DNA of 64,000 nucleotides from Natronincola peptidivorans (GTDB lineage: Bacteria > Bacillota > Clostridia > Peptostreptococcales > Natronincolaceae), in the NCBI RefSeq assembly GCF_900111615.1, contig NZ_FOHU01000009.1:62001-126000 (forward strand), read 5' to 3'. Shown here one piece after another: positions 9,502 to 18,564 of this stretch; positions within the stretch are counted from its first letter, which is position 1; each line of letters starts with the position of its first letter. The notes beneath the pieces are model-generated. The model was not told where the DNA came from, made no database searches, and saw nothing but the letters and a program-made list of their open reading frames with translations. A program made the position numbers and the translations under genes.

Positions 9502-10618
9502 CCAACTCTAAAGTAATATCTCTTGTTAGTTCTTCTAAGGATGCCTTAGACTGCTTTAAGCCATATGCTTCCAGAAGTCTCTTCATTTTTTGTTGTATTC
9601 CTATCTCAATGTCCTGTAATAAAGGAATAATTTTCATAGCCACTGCTAAGTCAATATTATCCTCTATTTCTGCAGTACTATCAAGCTCCTGCATCTCAAA
9701 CACTAAACGTCCAATGTCAATGTATACACCAGTTCCAATCTCCAGCTTTATTTCTCTATTCTTTTCAATAAAACCCTTGATAAATGCTACAAAGTCATTT
9801 AATAAAGCTTTATCTGCTAATGGGAAATCAACCTCCAATGAAGCCTTTATGATCTCTGACTCTCTTTCTAGACTTTGGGGTACATTGATGGGAATCAACG
9901 CAAACCTTCTTCCCTTTAAAGCAAACGGCAGCTTATACAAAACATTTTTGTCAAAGGTATTCATTGTTCCAATGATTCGCAGTCTTTTAGGCATATATAA
10001 AATTTCTTCCTTTTCTTCCTGTAGATAGCTAATCTTGTATTTTTCCTTTAGCTCTTTCTCAGTGACATTCTTTCTGATAGGCTCTAGGGCTGTCATAAGG
10101 CTGGATAGATATCTGTTTACATCTCCTCTATTAATCTCATCTATCAGCAGCCAACATGCATCAAATGCACTACTCTCTGTAGCTTTGTAGGCACTTATGG
10201 TGTCGTAGTAAATATACTGATAGGTTCTCTTGATGGACTTAACCAAACTGCCCTCTATAAATTTAAAGCCCTTCTCTGCAATATATTGTTCACTGCCTAA
10301 CAAATAATCAGGGCTGTCCCAATTTTCTCCTGCTGTTGTTACCTCTAGCTCACAATGAAAAATATCCACCAGCAACCTAACCAACTCTGTTTTTCCAGTT
10401 CCAACAGGCCCATATAAAATAATATGATGACCACTAACAATAGCTGCCACAATCATCTTTAGGATATTAATATCATCCACTAAAACCTTATTGTCATCAA
10501 TGGTCTTCTGCAGCATCTCCATTATATTCTGAGGAATATCCAATGGCTCCAGTGCATATTTTACTTTTTCTCTATCTTTAATCTTATTTATATCAAAAGT
10601 GCTGTTTAAATTGCTCAT
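9485..10618 (-). CDS. McrB-like AAA+ NTPase, restriction motor subunit
   Basis: 377-residue AAA+ protein. The Walker A motif is GPVGTGKTE (residues 70-78). Walker B runs into an McrB-type signature, WLLIDEINRGDVN (156-168). Sensor I is IIGTMNTFDKN (215-225), again typical of the McrB clade. In that family the ring hydrolyses GTP (or ATP) to translocate DNA and activate an McrC-type nuclease; the nucleotide used here is unknown. It has no N-terminal DNA-recognition domain like that of E. coli McrB, so target recognition must lie elsewhere, perhaps in the 230-aa upstream protein. It starts 1 bp after the upstream stop codon and overlaps the nuclease gene by 17 bp, indicating a tightly coupled operon. 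Confidence 0.85.
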   Translation of the reverse strand: MSNLNSTFDINKIKDREKVKYALEPLDIPQNIMEMLQKTIDDNKVLVDDINILKMIVAAIVSGHHIILYGPVGTGKTELVRLLVDIFHCELEVTTAGENWDSPDYLLGSEQYIAEKGFKFIEGSLVKSIKRTYQYIYYDTISAYKATESSAFDACWLLIDEINRGDVNRYLSSLMTALEPIRKNVTEKELKEKYKISYLQEEKEEILYMPKRLRIIGTMNTFDKNVLYKLPFALKGRRFALIPINVPQSLERESEIIKASLEVDFPLADKALLNDFVAFIKGFIEKNREIKLEIGTGVYIDIGRLVFEMQELDSTAEIEDNIDLAVAMKIIPLLQDIEIGIQQKMKRLLEAYGLKQSKASLEELTRDITLELDEDYE

Positions 10619-10619
10619 T

Positions 10620-11312
10620 TTATTGATCTACTCCCATTAAAAATTTATCAATTTTTTCTTCAAGTCCATCGCTTTGGTATAGTTCTCTATATAATGTCTC
10701 ATTGGTTTTTTTATTAATGGTTGGATACCTTCTAAGAATCCTTTGAATAAATTTATTTTTATCTTCCCTTAAAACTAGCTTCGATAATCTTCTACCTTCT
10801 TTTTCAGAGCTCACAAAGCCTGTATTTACCATAAAGTTAGCAATATAGGTATACATCTCTGTTTTATCCTTGCTAAAGGATTTATTGGATAACGTTATTC
10901 TTTTTCTACCTTCTAGGTATTCTCTTATCTCCTCTACAGGGATATCCATGATATTATTTACATTTTCTCTCGTCAACTCTCTATTTTCATATAGTAGCTT
11001 CAACAATATCCAAAAGGGATAGATATCCTCTACACAATAAAATAAGATCTGAATTCTTTTTATAGCTTCTCTCTCCAAAGTCTCCTGTGTTTCACAATAG
11101 ACCAGTCCCACAGGGGAAATATTTAGGATATTTCTTTGTCTCTCTTTGATGAATCCAAACTTTTCCATATCTTGACTGTTGGAATGGGTGCTTTTTATCT
11201 CTTTTTCACTATAATAGCTTCTTAGTAAGCCCACTATGGTATCAATGTTATTTCTCAAATCACTGACACAATCGTACATGCTTTTTATTTGATTTTTCTT
11301 TACCTTGCCCAT
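10620..11312 (-). CDS. Unrecognised 230-aa protein of the restriction-like operon
   Basis: I do not recognise this protein. It is predominantly helical and charged (K, E, R rich), soluble, without signal peptide or membrane segments. The segment ENRELTRENVNNIMDIP followed by a helix ending in EGRKR looks like a possible winged-helix or HTH region; that is a guess. It lies between a double methyltransferase and an McrB-like motor, with a strong RBS (GGGAGGGATTTCATG), a 26-bp gap upstream and a 1-bp gap downstream, so it should be a stoichiometric partner. The Bacillus subtilis BsuMI restriction locus also has, as I recall it, a third gene of unclear role beside its McrB-like and LlaJI-like genes. 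A specificity or DNA-binding subunit is the simplest inference. Confidence 0.6.
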   Translation of the reverse strand: MGKVKKNQIKSMYDCVSDLRNNIDTIVGLLRSYYSEKEIKSTHSNSQDMEKFGFIKERQRNILNISPVGLVYCETQETLEREAIKRIQILFYCVEDIYPFWILLKLLYENRELTRENVNNIMDIPVEEIREYLEGRKRITLSNKSFSKDKTEMYTYIANFMVNTGFVSSEKEGRRLSKLVLREDKNKFIQRILRRYPTINKKTNETLYRELYQSDGLEEKIDKFLMGVDQ

Positions 11313-11338
11313 GAAATCCCTCCCGTCAGTGACTATGT

Positions 11339-13534
11339 CTATGTGTATTTCAAAGTAACAATACTCTCCCTTAAAAGGAGCTTATCCTTTTCCTCGATTA
11401 TTTTCATCTGCTGTGAGCTGGTTCTTAATGGTCTGGCTTTTATTATTTCCACCAGCTGATAGCCTAAGCTTTTTCCTATGACTCCAATGATTTCATCAGT
11501 AGGGATAACAACACCTCCATATGCAGAGTTGCCTACAATAATAGAGATGATTGCTCCTTTTTTCATTTTAGGTCTGAGTTTTTCCAATAATTCTCTCATA
11601 TCATAGAAATAATTATTAAGCATAATGGGTATTTTTTTATCCTTAATTCTCTTATCCTTTACTCTTTCATTAATTTTCACCATGATTTCTGTAAAGTAAC
11701 TATGATCTAGAACATCTTGACTTTCCAGTTTTGCATTTAGATTACTTCTCATAGCAGTTTTCTTTAGCTTTCTCCAATCATCATGATTTTTGATGTATTC
11801 TCCTAACCATAGCTCTACCTTATATACTTCAAAATAATCAAAGCAATTGGCATATGGCGGGGAGGTAATAAGCATTTCTATATCCTTTATGTCTTCATAT
11901 TTATCTATGTTCATGGAGGAATCATTGATAATAGATAGGCTGGCCCCATGCTTATTTTTTTCTTTAAAGGTACTGATATCCTCCAAGGCTATTTGTAATT
12001 TTTCCCTATATCTTTCTTGAATTTTATCAATAGGAAAGTTTCTATTCACCTTTTTTATTCCATTACCATCTTTTTTGTAGTCGGACACTTCTTCTATCAT
12101 GGATAACCATAGAATCTTAAGTAAATCTGATACTTTTTCATTGGCTATCTTCTTTTCAATATGGGCTTTATAGGATAATAAAAGGTCTAACTTTTCCTCA
12201 GATATATAATTTAGCAGGGGATCCCAATGAGGATAAGCTTGTTTTTCAATAGCAATCTTTGGTAGATTTTCTATGAAATCTTCTATTTCTTTGATGTCTC
12301 TCTCATCATAATTACTTGTCTTTACCTTTGCTGCCAGTACTGAAATGGGATTCACATCAAAACCTACACTATCAATCCCCAAGCTATAGGCTTTAAATAG
12401 GGTAGATCCCGCCCCCATAAATGGATCTATGATTCTTTTACAATCTTCCTTTTTATAACGCTTTATTAGCTGCTCCACCAGCTTGCCACTATAGCTTTCC
12501 TTGAAATTAAACCATCGATTTACTGTTTCCTGCTGGATTTGAGATGGATTAACTAAATCCTTGTACTCAACAATTTCTTCAATGTTTATTAATGGAAGAT
12601 TTTGTTCCTTTTCTTCTATATCAAGAATCGCTAAATTAGCTGCTGCTGTTTCCTCTGATGATGTCACCACCAAACCAGCGGCCTCTCCCATGCTTTTTGC
12701 TGCTATATGGCAATATTCTAGGGATTGTTCTATACCAATAAACCTTCTATCCATTTCCTTGGCAACCTTTGTGGTGGTGCCGATGCCATTAAAGGGATCT
12801 AAAATAATATTGTCCTTATAGGTGTATAGCTTTAGCAATCTTCTTACCAATTCCTCTGGATACGGACAAGGGTGTTCTTTTTTATTTTGATTATTGGCGA
12901 TACACATCAGGTTCTCATAGCCATGCTCTTCATTAATATACCATAAATTTTTTGTCCAGTTTTTAAACTCCTCTGCCTCAATATCGATCTTTTCTTTATC
13001 TCCCTCCAGCTTTGTTTGCTCCTTTGAGAAAACCATTACTACTTCCCCCAAGGGCCTAAAAACTGGATTAGATGGGCTTTTCCAGCTTCCCCAGGCTGTA
13101 TTATTTCCTTGAAAATGATTGATATCCTTTCCCTTGTGCCAGGTAATAAATTCAAACTCAATAAAAGCTAACTCCTCGCATAATCCTGCAATCATGGTAG
13201 CTAAAAACCTTACTTTTTTTGTCTTTTTATTTTTAACGGCAAAGGGAACATTGATGGCAAATCTTCCACCCTTTACAAGGATTCTATGTATTTCTGTAAT
13301 AACATCTCTTAAAAAATCTTTATATTTTTCCCACTCTAGGTTATCATCATAACCATCATAGTTATGGGCGGCATTATATGGCGGTGAGGTCACTGCAAAC
13401 TGTAGACTTGCACTTGGTAAGGTTCTAAGTACCTCTAATGCATCACCATTGTACAGTTTATTCCAAAATACCCAATCTCTATGGATTTCTTCTATCTGGA
13501 GGCTGTTATCAGCCCTATTAACTACTTTCGTCAT
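11339..13534 (-). CDS. Fused tandem amino-DNA-methyltransferase (N4-C or N6-A)
   Basis: 731 residues containing two complete methyltransferase modules. The first half has the catalytic TSPPYNAAHNYDGYDD near residue 50 and then the SAM-binding ILDPFNGIGTT near 245. The second half has the opposite order: IIDPFMGAGST near 365, then the catalytic ITSPPYANCFDYFE near 565, ending with a PLRTSSQQ segment. SPPY marks exocyclic amino methylation (N4-cytosine or N6-adenine). Two fused modules usually methylate the two strands of an asymmetric site. This would protect the host from the nuclease and AAA+ subunits encoded downstream in the same operon. The start is the ATG at 13534, which has AGAGGAG 8 bp upstream; a GTG three codons earlier overlaps that RBS and is less likely. 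Confidence 0.85.
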   Translation of the reverse strand: MTKVVNRADNSLQIEEIHRDWVFWNKLYNGDALEVLRTLPSASLQFAVTSPPYNAAHNYDGYDDNLEWEKYKDFLRDVITEIHRILVKGGRFAINVPFAVKNKKTKKVRFLATMIAGLCEELAFIEFEFITWHKGKDINHFQGNNTAWGSWKSPSNPVFRPLGEVVMVFSKEQTKLEGDKEKIDIEAEEFKNWTKNLWYINEEHGYENLMCIANNQNKKEHPCPYPEELVRRLLKLYTYKDNIILDPFNGIGTTTKVAKEMDRRFIGIEQSLEYCHIAAKSMGEAAGLVVTSSEETAAANLAILDIEEKEQNLPLINIEEIVEYKDLVNPSQIQQETVNRWFNFKESYSGKLVEQLIKRYKKEDCKRIIDPFMGAGSTLFKAYSLGIDSVGFDVNPISVLAAKVKTSNYDERDIKEIEDFIENLPKIAIEKQAYPHWDPLLNYISEEKLDLLLSYKAHIEKKIANEKVSDLLKILWLSMIEEVSDYKKDGNGIKKVNRNFPIDKIQERYREKLQIALEDISTFKEKNKHGASLSIINDSSMNIDKYEDIKDIEMLITSPPYANCFDYFEVYKVELWLGEYIKNHDDWRKLKKTAMRSNLNAKLESQDVLDHSYFTEIMVKINERVKDKRIKDKKIPIMLNNYFYDMRELLEKLRPKMKKGAIISIIVGNSAYGGVVIPTDEIIGVIGKSLGYQLVEIIKARPLRTSSQQMKIIEEKDKLLLRESIVTLKYT

Positions 13535-13642
13535 TATGTACACTCCTCTTTGGTATTACATTCATTTAGTTTAAATTATACCATAATCTAAATTCCATAT
13601 GTTAGTGTTTTTGAAAACGTATGTTTGGTTTAGTTTTTCTTA

Positions 13643-14899
13643 TTATTTACTTACACAGTTTCTCCCTTTTTTCTTGGCTCGGTATAAAGCTTTGTCTGCT
13701 TCCTTTCTTACTTCCTCAGGAGTTGTATATTTTTCATTCTTCTCTGCAATCCCCATACTGACTGTTACCCTTAGGATTTTCCTTTGACTACTGTTGGCTT
13801 TCTTATTTTTTGACTTTCCTTTTCCTCGATAAGTATATCCTTTTTGTGCTATCTTTTTTCTCAATTCCTCAAGATGTGGATAAACCGCCTGCATGCTTTT
13901 ATTAGGAAATAGCATGGTAAATTCCTCACCACCAAATCGAAATGCTTTGCCTTGACCTCCCTTAAGACAGGCTGCCACCATCATTAATACTTCATCTCCT
14001 ACATCATGACCATATCTATCATTAAACTTCTTAAAAAAGTCAATGTCCACCATAGCAATGGTATACTGTCCCCCTAGCTTTAACAACTCCTCCTCTAAGG
14101 CCCTTCGGGAAGGAATTTGCGTTAGTTTATCAATATATGCCATGGCATAGGAGTCTTTAATGATGGATATAATCAGCATAAGAGCCGTTGCAGAGAAAAA
14201 TACAGAAAATCCCTCTTGATTTTCTACTCTATAAAAAACAATTCCCATAGCAATCAGTATAGAAAAAAAGGTTTTGTCTATAAAACTATCCGTGATAATA
14301 GATTTAGTAAAAAGGATGATGCCAGGTAGTACAAAAAGAAATATTTTGCCATTTATCTCCCACCCTATCCATGCCGATGCTTCTATGAAAAAATCCTCCT
14401 CAAGCAGGCGAAGAATGTCAATAGTTGCAAATCTAATGATATAGTAAATAGCCCATCCCTCTACTAAGATAAAGAGAATTTTGAGTCTACCCCAAAAGCT
14501 TAGGATACCCCTTTCCCTTAGAAAAGAGAAAATTACTAAGTTCAGTGGAAGAGCTAGAGTAATGAAGATAATAAACTTCTCCTGTGGTTTTAGGAAAGTA
14601 ATTATTACCTCTGGAATAGAAATATAACTACAATAGGCTGCTGCTAAAATAAAAGCGATGAACACTACTTTGCTTTTATTGAACCAGCAACCCAATATAA
14701 TTGCCAAGAGGAATAAAATATAAGGAAAGTACTGGAAGAAATCCTTCCAGTTTTCGTATAGGCTGCCCATGTTTAGATAGAAAAGATAAGTAGCCAGTAA
14801 AAATCCCAAAAGAAGGCTATAGGATATAAAAGTATTTATCAATTTTTTCACTTTTCTACTTCCCTTCTCTAACTTTTTACTGCTTATTAAATTCAACAA
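13643..14899 (-). CDS. Membrane-bound diguanylate cyclase (GGDEF)
   Basis: 418 residues. About eight hydrophobic membrane segments fill residues 20-250, with no recognised sensor family. A cytoplasmic GGDEF domain follows (255-415), with the metal-binding MVDIDFFKKFNDRYGHDVGDE and the active-site GGEEF at 323-327, so synthesis of cyclic di-GMP from two GTP is expected. No RxxD inhibitory site is seen in the usual position upstream of GGEEF (GKAFRFGGEEF), so product inhibition at that site is unlikely. The start is a TTG with AGGGG 7 bp upstream. It stands alone between the restriction-like operon and the HD-GYP gene. Confidence 0.88.
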   Translation of the reverse strand: MLNLISSKKLEKGSRKVKKLINTFISYSLLLGFLLATYLFYLNMGSLYENWKDFFQYFPYILFLLAIILGCWFNKSKVVFIAFILAAAYCSYISIPEVIITFLKPQEKFIIFITLALPLNLVIFSFLRERGILSFWGRLKILFILVEGWAIYYIIRFATIDILRLLEEDFFIEASAWIGWEINGKIFLFVLPGIILFTKSIITDSFIDKTFFSILIAMGIVFYRVENQEGFSVFFSATALMLIISIIKDSYAMAYIDKLTQIPSRRALEEELLKLGGQYTIAMVDIDFFKKFNDRYGHDVGDEVLMMVAACLKGGQGKAFRFGGEEFTMLFPNKSMQAVYPHLEELRKKIAQKGYTYRGKGKSKNKKANSSQRKILRVTVSMGIAEKNEKYTTPEEVRKEADKALYRAKKKGRNCVSK

Positions 14900-15199
14900 A
14901 AAACCCCTGTTTTCCTGTAGAAATTTATATTTTTCTACATTCTTAGAGGAATATGGGCACCAAATACTATTTTCCTTTCTAGGCCTTGATTGTTTGTAAT
15001 CCTCCAGATTTGAATATCAAAAAAAGAAGAGGATAGAGAGTTAACAATCAACAAAATCCAGATGCTGCCATCGCCATAATATTTACTATATTTTTTCAAC
15101 ACCAATCCTGCCTAGGATGGTCAATCATTTGGTTTCAAAAAAGAAAGTCCCTATACCTATACTGTATAGAGACTTAAGATAGTTTTGAATTTACATGCT
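14900..15199. other. Intergenic region without gene
   Basis: 300 bp between two minus-strand signalling genes. Apart from the terminator at 15137-15175 I see no ORF, RNA family or repeat. It should hold the promoter of the downstream GGDEF gene, but I could not pick a convincing one. Confidence 0.5.
15137..15175 (-). terminator. Terminator of the PAS-GGDEF-HD-GYP gene
   Basis: On the minus strand, AAGTCTCTATAC pairs with GTATAGGGACTT (one G-T wobble) around a 7-nt loop. It is followed by TTCTTTTTT, a classical intrinsic terminator 25 bp beyond the stop codon. Confidence 0.8.
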
Positions 15200-17110
15200 T
15201 TATTCCTCTTTATCTACTTTTTCTTCTTTTAATACCTGTTCTAAGAAGATTTTTACAATCTCCGGATCAAATTGTGTTCCTGCATTATCTAAAAGCTCTT
15301 GTATTGCAATTTCTTTTGGTAAGGCTTTTTGATAGGATCTATGATTGGTCATGGCATCATAGGCATCTACAACAGCGAGAATTCTTGATAGTAATGGAAT
15401 GCTCTTTCCTTTGATGTTGCTAGGGTATCCACTACCATCCCATCTCTCATGGTGGGTCAGTATATACTCAGCAATCTGAGTAAGCTCTGGTGCAGACTGT
15501 GCAATACGGTATCCAATCTCAGGATGTCTCCTTATTTCTCTCCACTCTTCCTCTGTAAGCTTGCCTGGTTTGTTTAAAATATGGTCTTTTATTGCGATTT
15601 TCCCTATATCATGTAAAACCGCCAATAATTCCAGCTGATATAGCTGCATCTCAGAAAGTCCCATAGCGATACCAGTTTTTTTGCAATAATATTTCAATCT
15701 TTCAGCATGTTCTTCTGTTTCGTGGCTTTTTTCCCATAGGGTCCTTTTTATAGAACTCACAATGGCACTCCTCAAACTGCGACTTTCTAGAAGTTTATGT
15801 TGGTACATAAAATCCTCTGCCTTCTTTAATAGCTGCATTATATCCTGTTGAGGCTTTTCCTTGCTGGCATACCCTAAAGAGATAGATGTTTTGATCGTAT
15901 ACTCCTCTTGATTTTCACATTGCAGATTGATTCTATGGCATATACTTTTTGCCTGATCTTCTGATGTACGGGGCAAAAGTACAATGAATTCATCTCCACC
16001 CCATCGTGCAACAATATCCTCTGCACGGCATGAGTCTTTAATGATTTTCGCAGCTGACTGCAGAATTCGATCTCCTTCTTGGTGGCCAAATACGTCATTT
16101 GTTAATTTTAGTCCATTTATATCTCCTATGATGATGGATAATGGCAGCTGTCTTTCAGTATCAAGCCTTTTAAGCTCTTCTTCAAAAAAACTACGGTTAT
16201 ATAATCCTGTTAATTTATCATAGTAGCTTAAACGGATTATTTCCTCCTGCCTTTGTCTTTCTTCTGTTTGATCTCGAAAAACCAACACAACCCCTTGAAT
16301 TTCGCCATCTTTATCTCTTATAGGTGCTGCGCTGTCAGCGATAGCTCTTTCTATCCCATTTTTAGCTATTAATGTGGTGTGATTGGCTAATCCTATAGTT
16401 TTTCCAGTAGTCAGAACCTTCTTTACTGGGTTTTCACAGGGTACACGGGTGTATTCATTAACAATATTGAAAACCTCTCTCATTTCCCTTCCCTGTGCAT
16501 CCTGCTGAGACCAACCAGTAAGCTCCTCTGCAACACTATTAAGCATAACAACCCTGCCATCCTTATCGGTAGCGATTACTCCGTCTCCAATAGAATGCAA
16601 TGTAATTCTTAAACGTTCCTTTTCTAAATGTAGAGCATTTTCCCATTGTTTTCTCTCTGAAATATCCACCACTGTAAATGTAAGCCCTTTTGCAGGTGTT
16701 TCTTCATCCAGTGGGCTAAAACTTAATAATATAGTAATAAATCCTCCACTTTTTTGCTGCCATTTTGTTTCTATGGTATGGATCTCTTTTCTTGCAAATT
16801 GTTGATGGTTTCGTAGTCCTGCCTCTTCATATTCTTTCTCTGATGCATAAAAAATTTTTAAATTTTTCCCCACAAGCTCTTCTTTTGAATACTCTGTTAT
16901 ATTGCTAAGGGCATCATTTGTATCTTCCATAACGCCATTCATCATTATTCCTATCCCTACTGGTACCGTATATAAAATGCTTTCTAGTTTTTCTTTTCTA
17001 CTTTGCAGCTCTGGATAGTAGTTTTTTCTAAAGGATTTTTCTCCCAATCCCAGTATTTTTTCCCGCAACTCTATCTCTTGATCAGTCATTTTATCAATAT
17101 GCTTTTTCAT
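15200..17110 (-). CDS. PAS-PAS-GGDEF-HD-GYP c-di-GMP turnover protein
   Basis: 636-residue soluble protein. There are two PAS domains (about 40-155 and 165-285), then GGDEF (295-450) with intact GGDEF and an RAED inhibitory site five residues upstream. An HD-GYP domain follows (about 465-630), with HDIGKIAIKDHIL and HHERWDGSGYP. GGDEF makes and HD-GYP degrades cyclic di-GMP, so this is potentially bifunctional and tuned by whatever the PAS domains sense. The ATG has AGAGGTGA upstream. The gene begins 17 bp inside the end of the iron alcohol dehydrogenase gene, so the two are probably translationally coupled. This is an odd pairing of a metabolic enzyme with second-messenger signalling. Confidence 0.9.
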   Translation of the reverse strand: MKKHIDKMTDQEIELREKILGLGEKSFRKNYYPELQSRKEKLESILYTVPVGIGIMMNGVMEDTNDALSNITEYSKEELVGKNLKIFYASEKEYEEAGLRNHQQFARKEIHTIETKWQQKSGGFITILLSFSPLDEETPAKGLTFTVVDISERKQWENALHLEKERLRITLHSIGDGVIATDKDGRVVMLNSVAEELTGWSQQDAQGREMREVFNIVNEYTRVPCENPVKKVLTTGKTIGLANHTTLIAKNGIERAIADSAAPIRDKDGEIQGVVLVFRDQTEERQRQEEIIRLSYYDKLTGLYNRSFFEEELKRLDTERQLPLSIIIGDINGLKLTNDVFGHQEGDRILQSAAKIIKDSCRAEDIVARWGGDEFIVLLPRTSEDQAKSICHRINLQCENQEEYTIKTSISLGYASKEKPQQDIMQLLKKAEDFMYQHKLLESRSLRSAIVSSIKRTLWEKSHETEEHAERLKYYCKKTGIAMGLSEMQLYQLELLAVLHDIGKIAIKDHILNKPGKLTEEEWREIRRHPEIGYRIAQSAPELTQIAEYILTHHERWDGSGYPSNIKGKSIPLLSRILAVVDAYDAMTNHRSYQKALPKEIAIQELLDNAGTQFDPEIVKIFLEQVLKEEKVDKEE

Positions 17111-18260
17111 AAATCACCTCTACATCCCTCTGTTGAGGAAGAATGGGATTAGTCGCCATACATGCATCCTTCACGGCATATTTTGCTAGAATTGGAATGT
17201 AGTCAGCTGTCAAGCCGATATCTCTTAGACTTTTATGAATCCCTATTATTTGCTTCAAATCTTTGATGTGCTCAATAATAGCATTTTTTCTAGATAATTT
17301 ATCCATATACATTAACTGCAAACCCATAGCTTCCCCTATCTCCCTATAATCCTCTGCTACAGCTTCATAATTAAAGTCAATTACATGTTCTAATAAAATA
17401 GCATTGCATTCTCCATGGGGGGTATCTAAAAGACCTCCCATGCTATGGGCCATAGCATGTACAGCTCCTAAGCTTGCATTTGAAAAAGCGATTCCAGCGT
17501 AGAGGCTGCCTAGCATCATCTGGCCGTATGTATTAAGATCTACAGGCTTCTTTACAGCTTTAGGAAGATTTGTGGATATGATTCTGATGGCCTCCAAGGC
17601 ATATAAATCTGTAAAAACAGACCTAGCATTTGAAACATAGGCTTCAATGGCATGCGTTAATGCATCCATACCAGTGCAAGCCGTTAAATAGTCGTCCATA
17701 GAAGTGAGGGTCATAGGATCAATTAATGCCACATCCGGTACTATGGCTTTGCTAACAATAGCCATTTTAAGGTTTCTTTTCTGATCTAAGATGATGGAGA
17801 ATTGTGAAACATCTGCAGAACTTCCAGCAGTGGTGGGAATACAAATCAGAGGAGGTATGGGCATCTCTATTTTATCAATGCCTTCAAAGTAGTTAATATC
17901 TTCTAAGTTTGCTATAACAATCCCTATGCCTTTTGCACAGTCCATAGGGCTGCCTCCGCCTACGGCAATGATGATGTTGCAATTTTCCTGACCATACAGT
18001 TCTGCCCCTGCCATCACTTCCTTAGCTCTTGGATTAGGTGTCACGTCAGAAAAAACAACATAATCAACATTGTTTTCTTCTAGTGAATCTATAACATCCT
18101 TCACCCATCCTGCATTGATAACACCTTCGTCAGTTACCACTAGTGCTTTCCTGCCTCCAAAATTTTTTGTATAGCGACCAATTAATAGCCTGGCATCCTT
18201 TCCAAAAACAAATTCAGGTGCTAGAAATTTTCTTAAGTGTAAAACTGAATCCAGCATCAT
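17094..18260 (-). CDS. Iron-containing alcohol dehydrogenase
   Basis: 388-residue group III (Fe-ADH) dehydrogenase. The NAD(P)-binding GGGSPMDCAKG lies near 100. TTAGSSADVSQFSI follows, and then the metal ligands in DALTHAIEAYVSN and GAVHAMAHSMGGLLDTPHGECNA. The protein starts LRKFLAPEFVFG, as in this class, which interconverts primary alcohols and aldehydes. The substrate cannot be told from sequence. RBS AAGGGGGAA is 8 bp before the ATG. The 3' end overlaps the HD-GYP gene by 17 bp, forming a two-gene operon. The upstream 300 bp should contain its promoter; a TATAAT occurs on the minus strand near 18427 but has no good -35. Confidence 0.9.
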   Translation of the reverse strand: MMLDSVLHLRKFLAPEFVFGKDARLLIGRYTKNFGGRKALVVTDEGVINAGWVKDVIDSLEENNVDYVVFSDVTPNPRAKEVMAGAELYGQENCNIIIAVGGGSPMDCAKGIGIVIANLEDINYFEGIDKIEMPIPPLICIPTTAGSSADVSQFSIILDQKRNLKMAIVSKAIVPDVALIDPMTLTSMDDYLTACTGMDALTHAIEAYVSNARSVFTDLYALEAIRIISTNLPKAVKKPVDLNTYGQMMLGSLYAGIAFSNASLGAVHAMAHSMGGLLDTPHGECNAILLEHVIDFNYEAVAEDYREIGEAMGLQLMYMDKLSRKNAIIEHIKDLKQIIGIHKSLRDIGLTADYIPILAKYAVKDACMATNPILPQQRDVEVIYEKAY

Positions 18261-18564
18261 ACAAGCTTCCCCCTTTTCTCTACCTACTGTAAATCATGCT
18301 CTTTGAGATTTTTTCTCATGACGATAAATAGACCTTACAATGAACTTACCCTTAAAATTCTATATAAAACATAGTGCCCCCTCCATAATTCAGCTAATTA
18401 TGACAAATTATGCTAATAATCTTATTATATCATGAAATTCATCTAAATTCTAAATAAATGCTCATACTCCTGCTATTGAATTGCTTGGGTTTTGACTTCC
18501 TCTGCTAATCCTTTCGACTTCGATAATTTGCTTATTTTAAGATTGAAGTTACTTTTTTGTGTTG
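18261..18564. other. Intergenic region, probable promoter of the alcohol dehydrogenase operon
   Basis: 304 bp, very AT-rich. No ORF with a ribosome binding site and no clear terminator for the AEC permease gene. A minus-strand TATAAT near 18427 is the only promoter-like element I can point to. Confidence 0.35.

Noticed and set aside
9609-10028. 139-codon plus-strand frame inside the McrB-like gene
   Set aside because: Antisense shadow of a well-supported AAA+ gene, without RBS.
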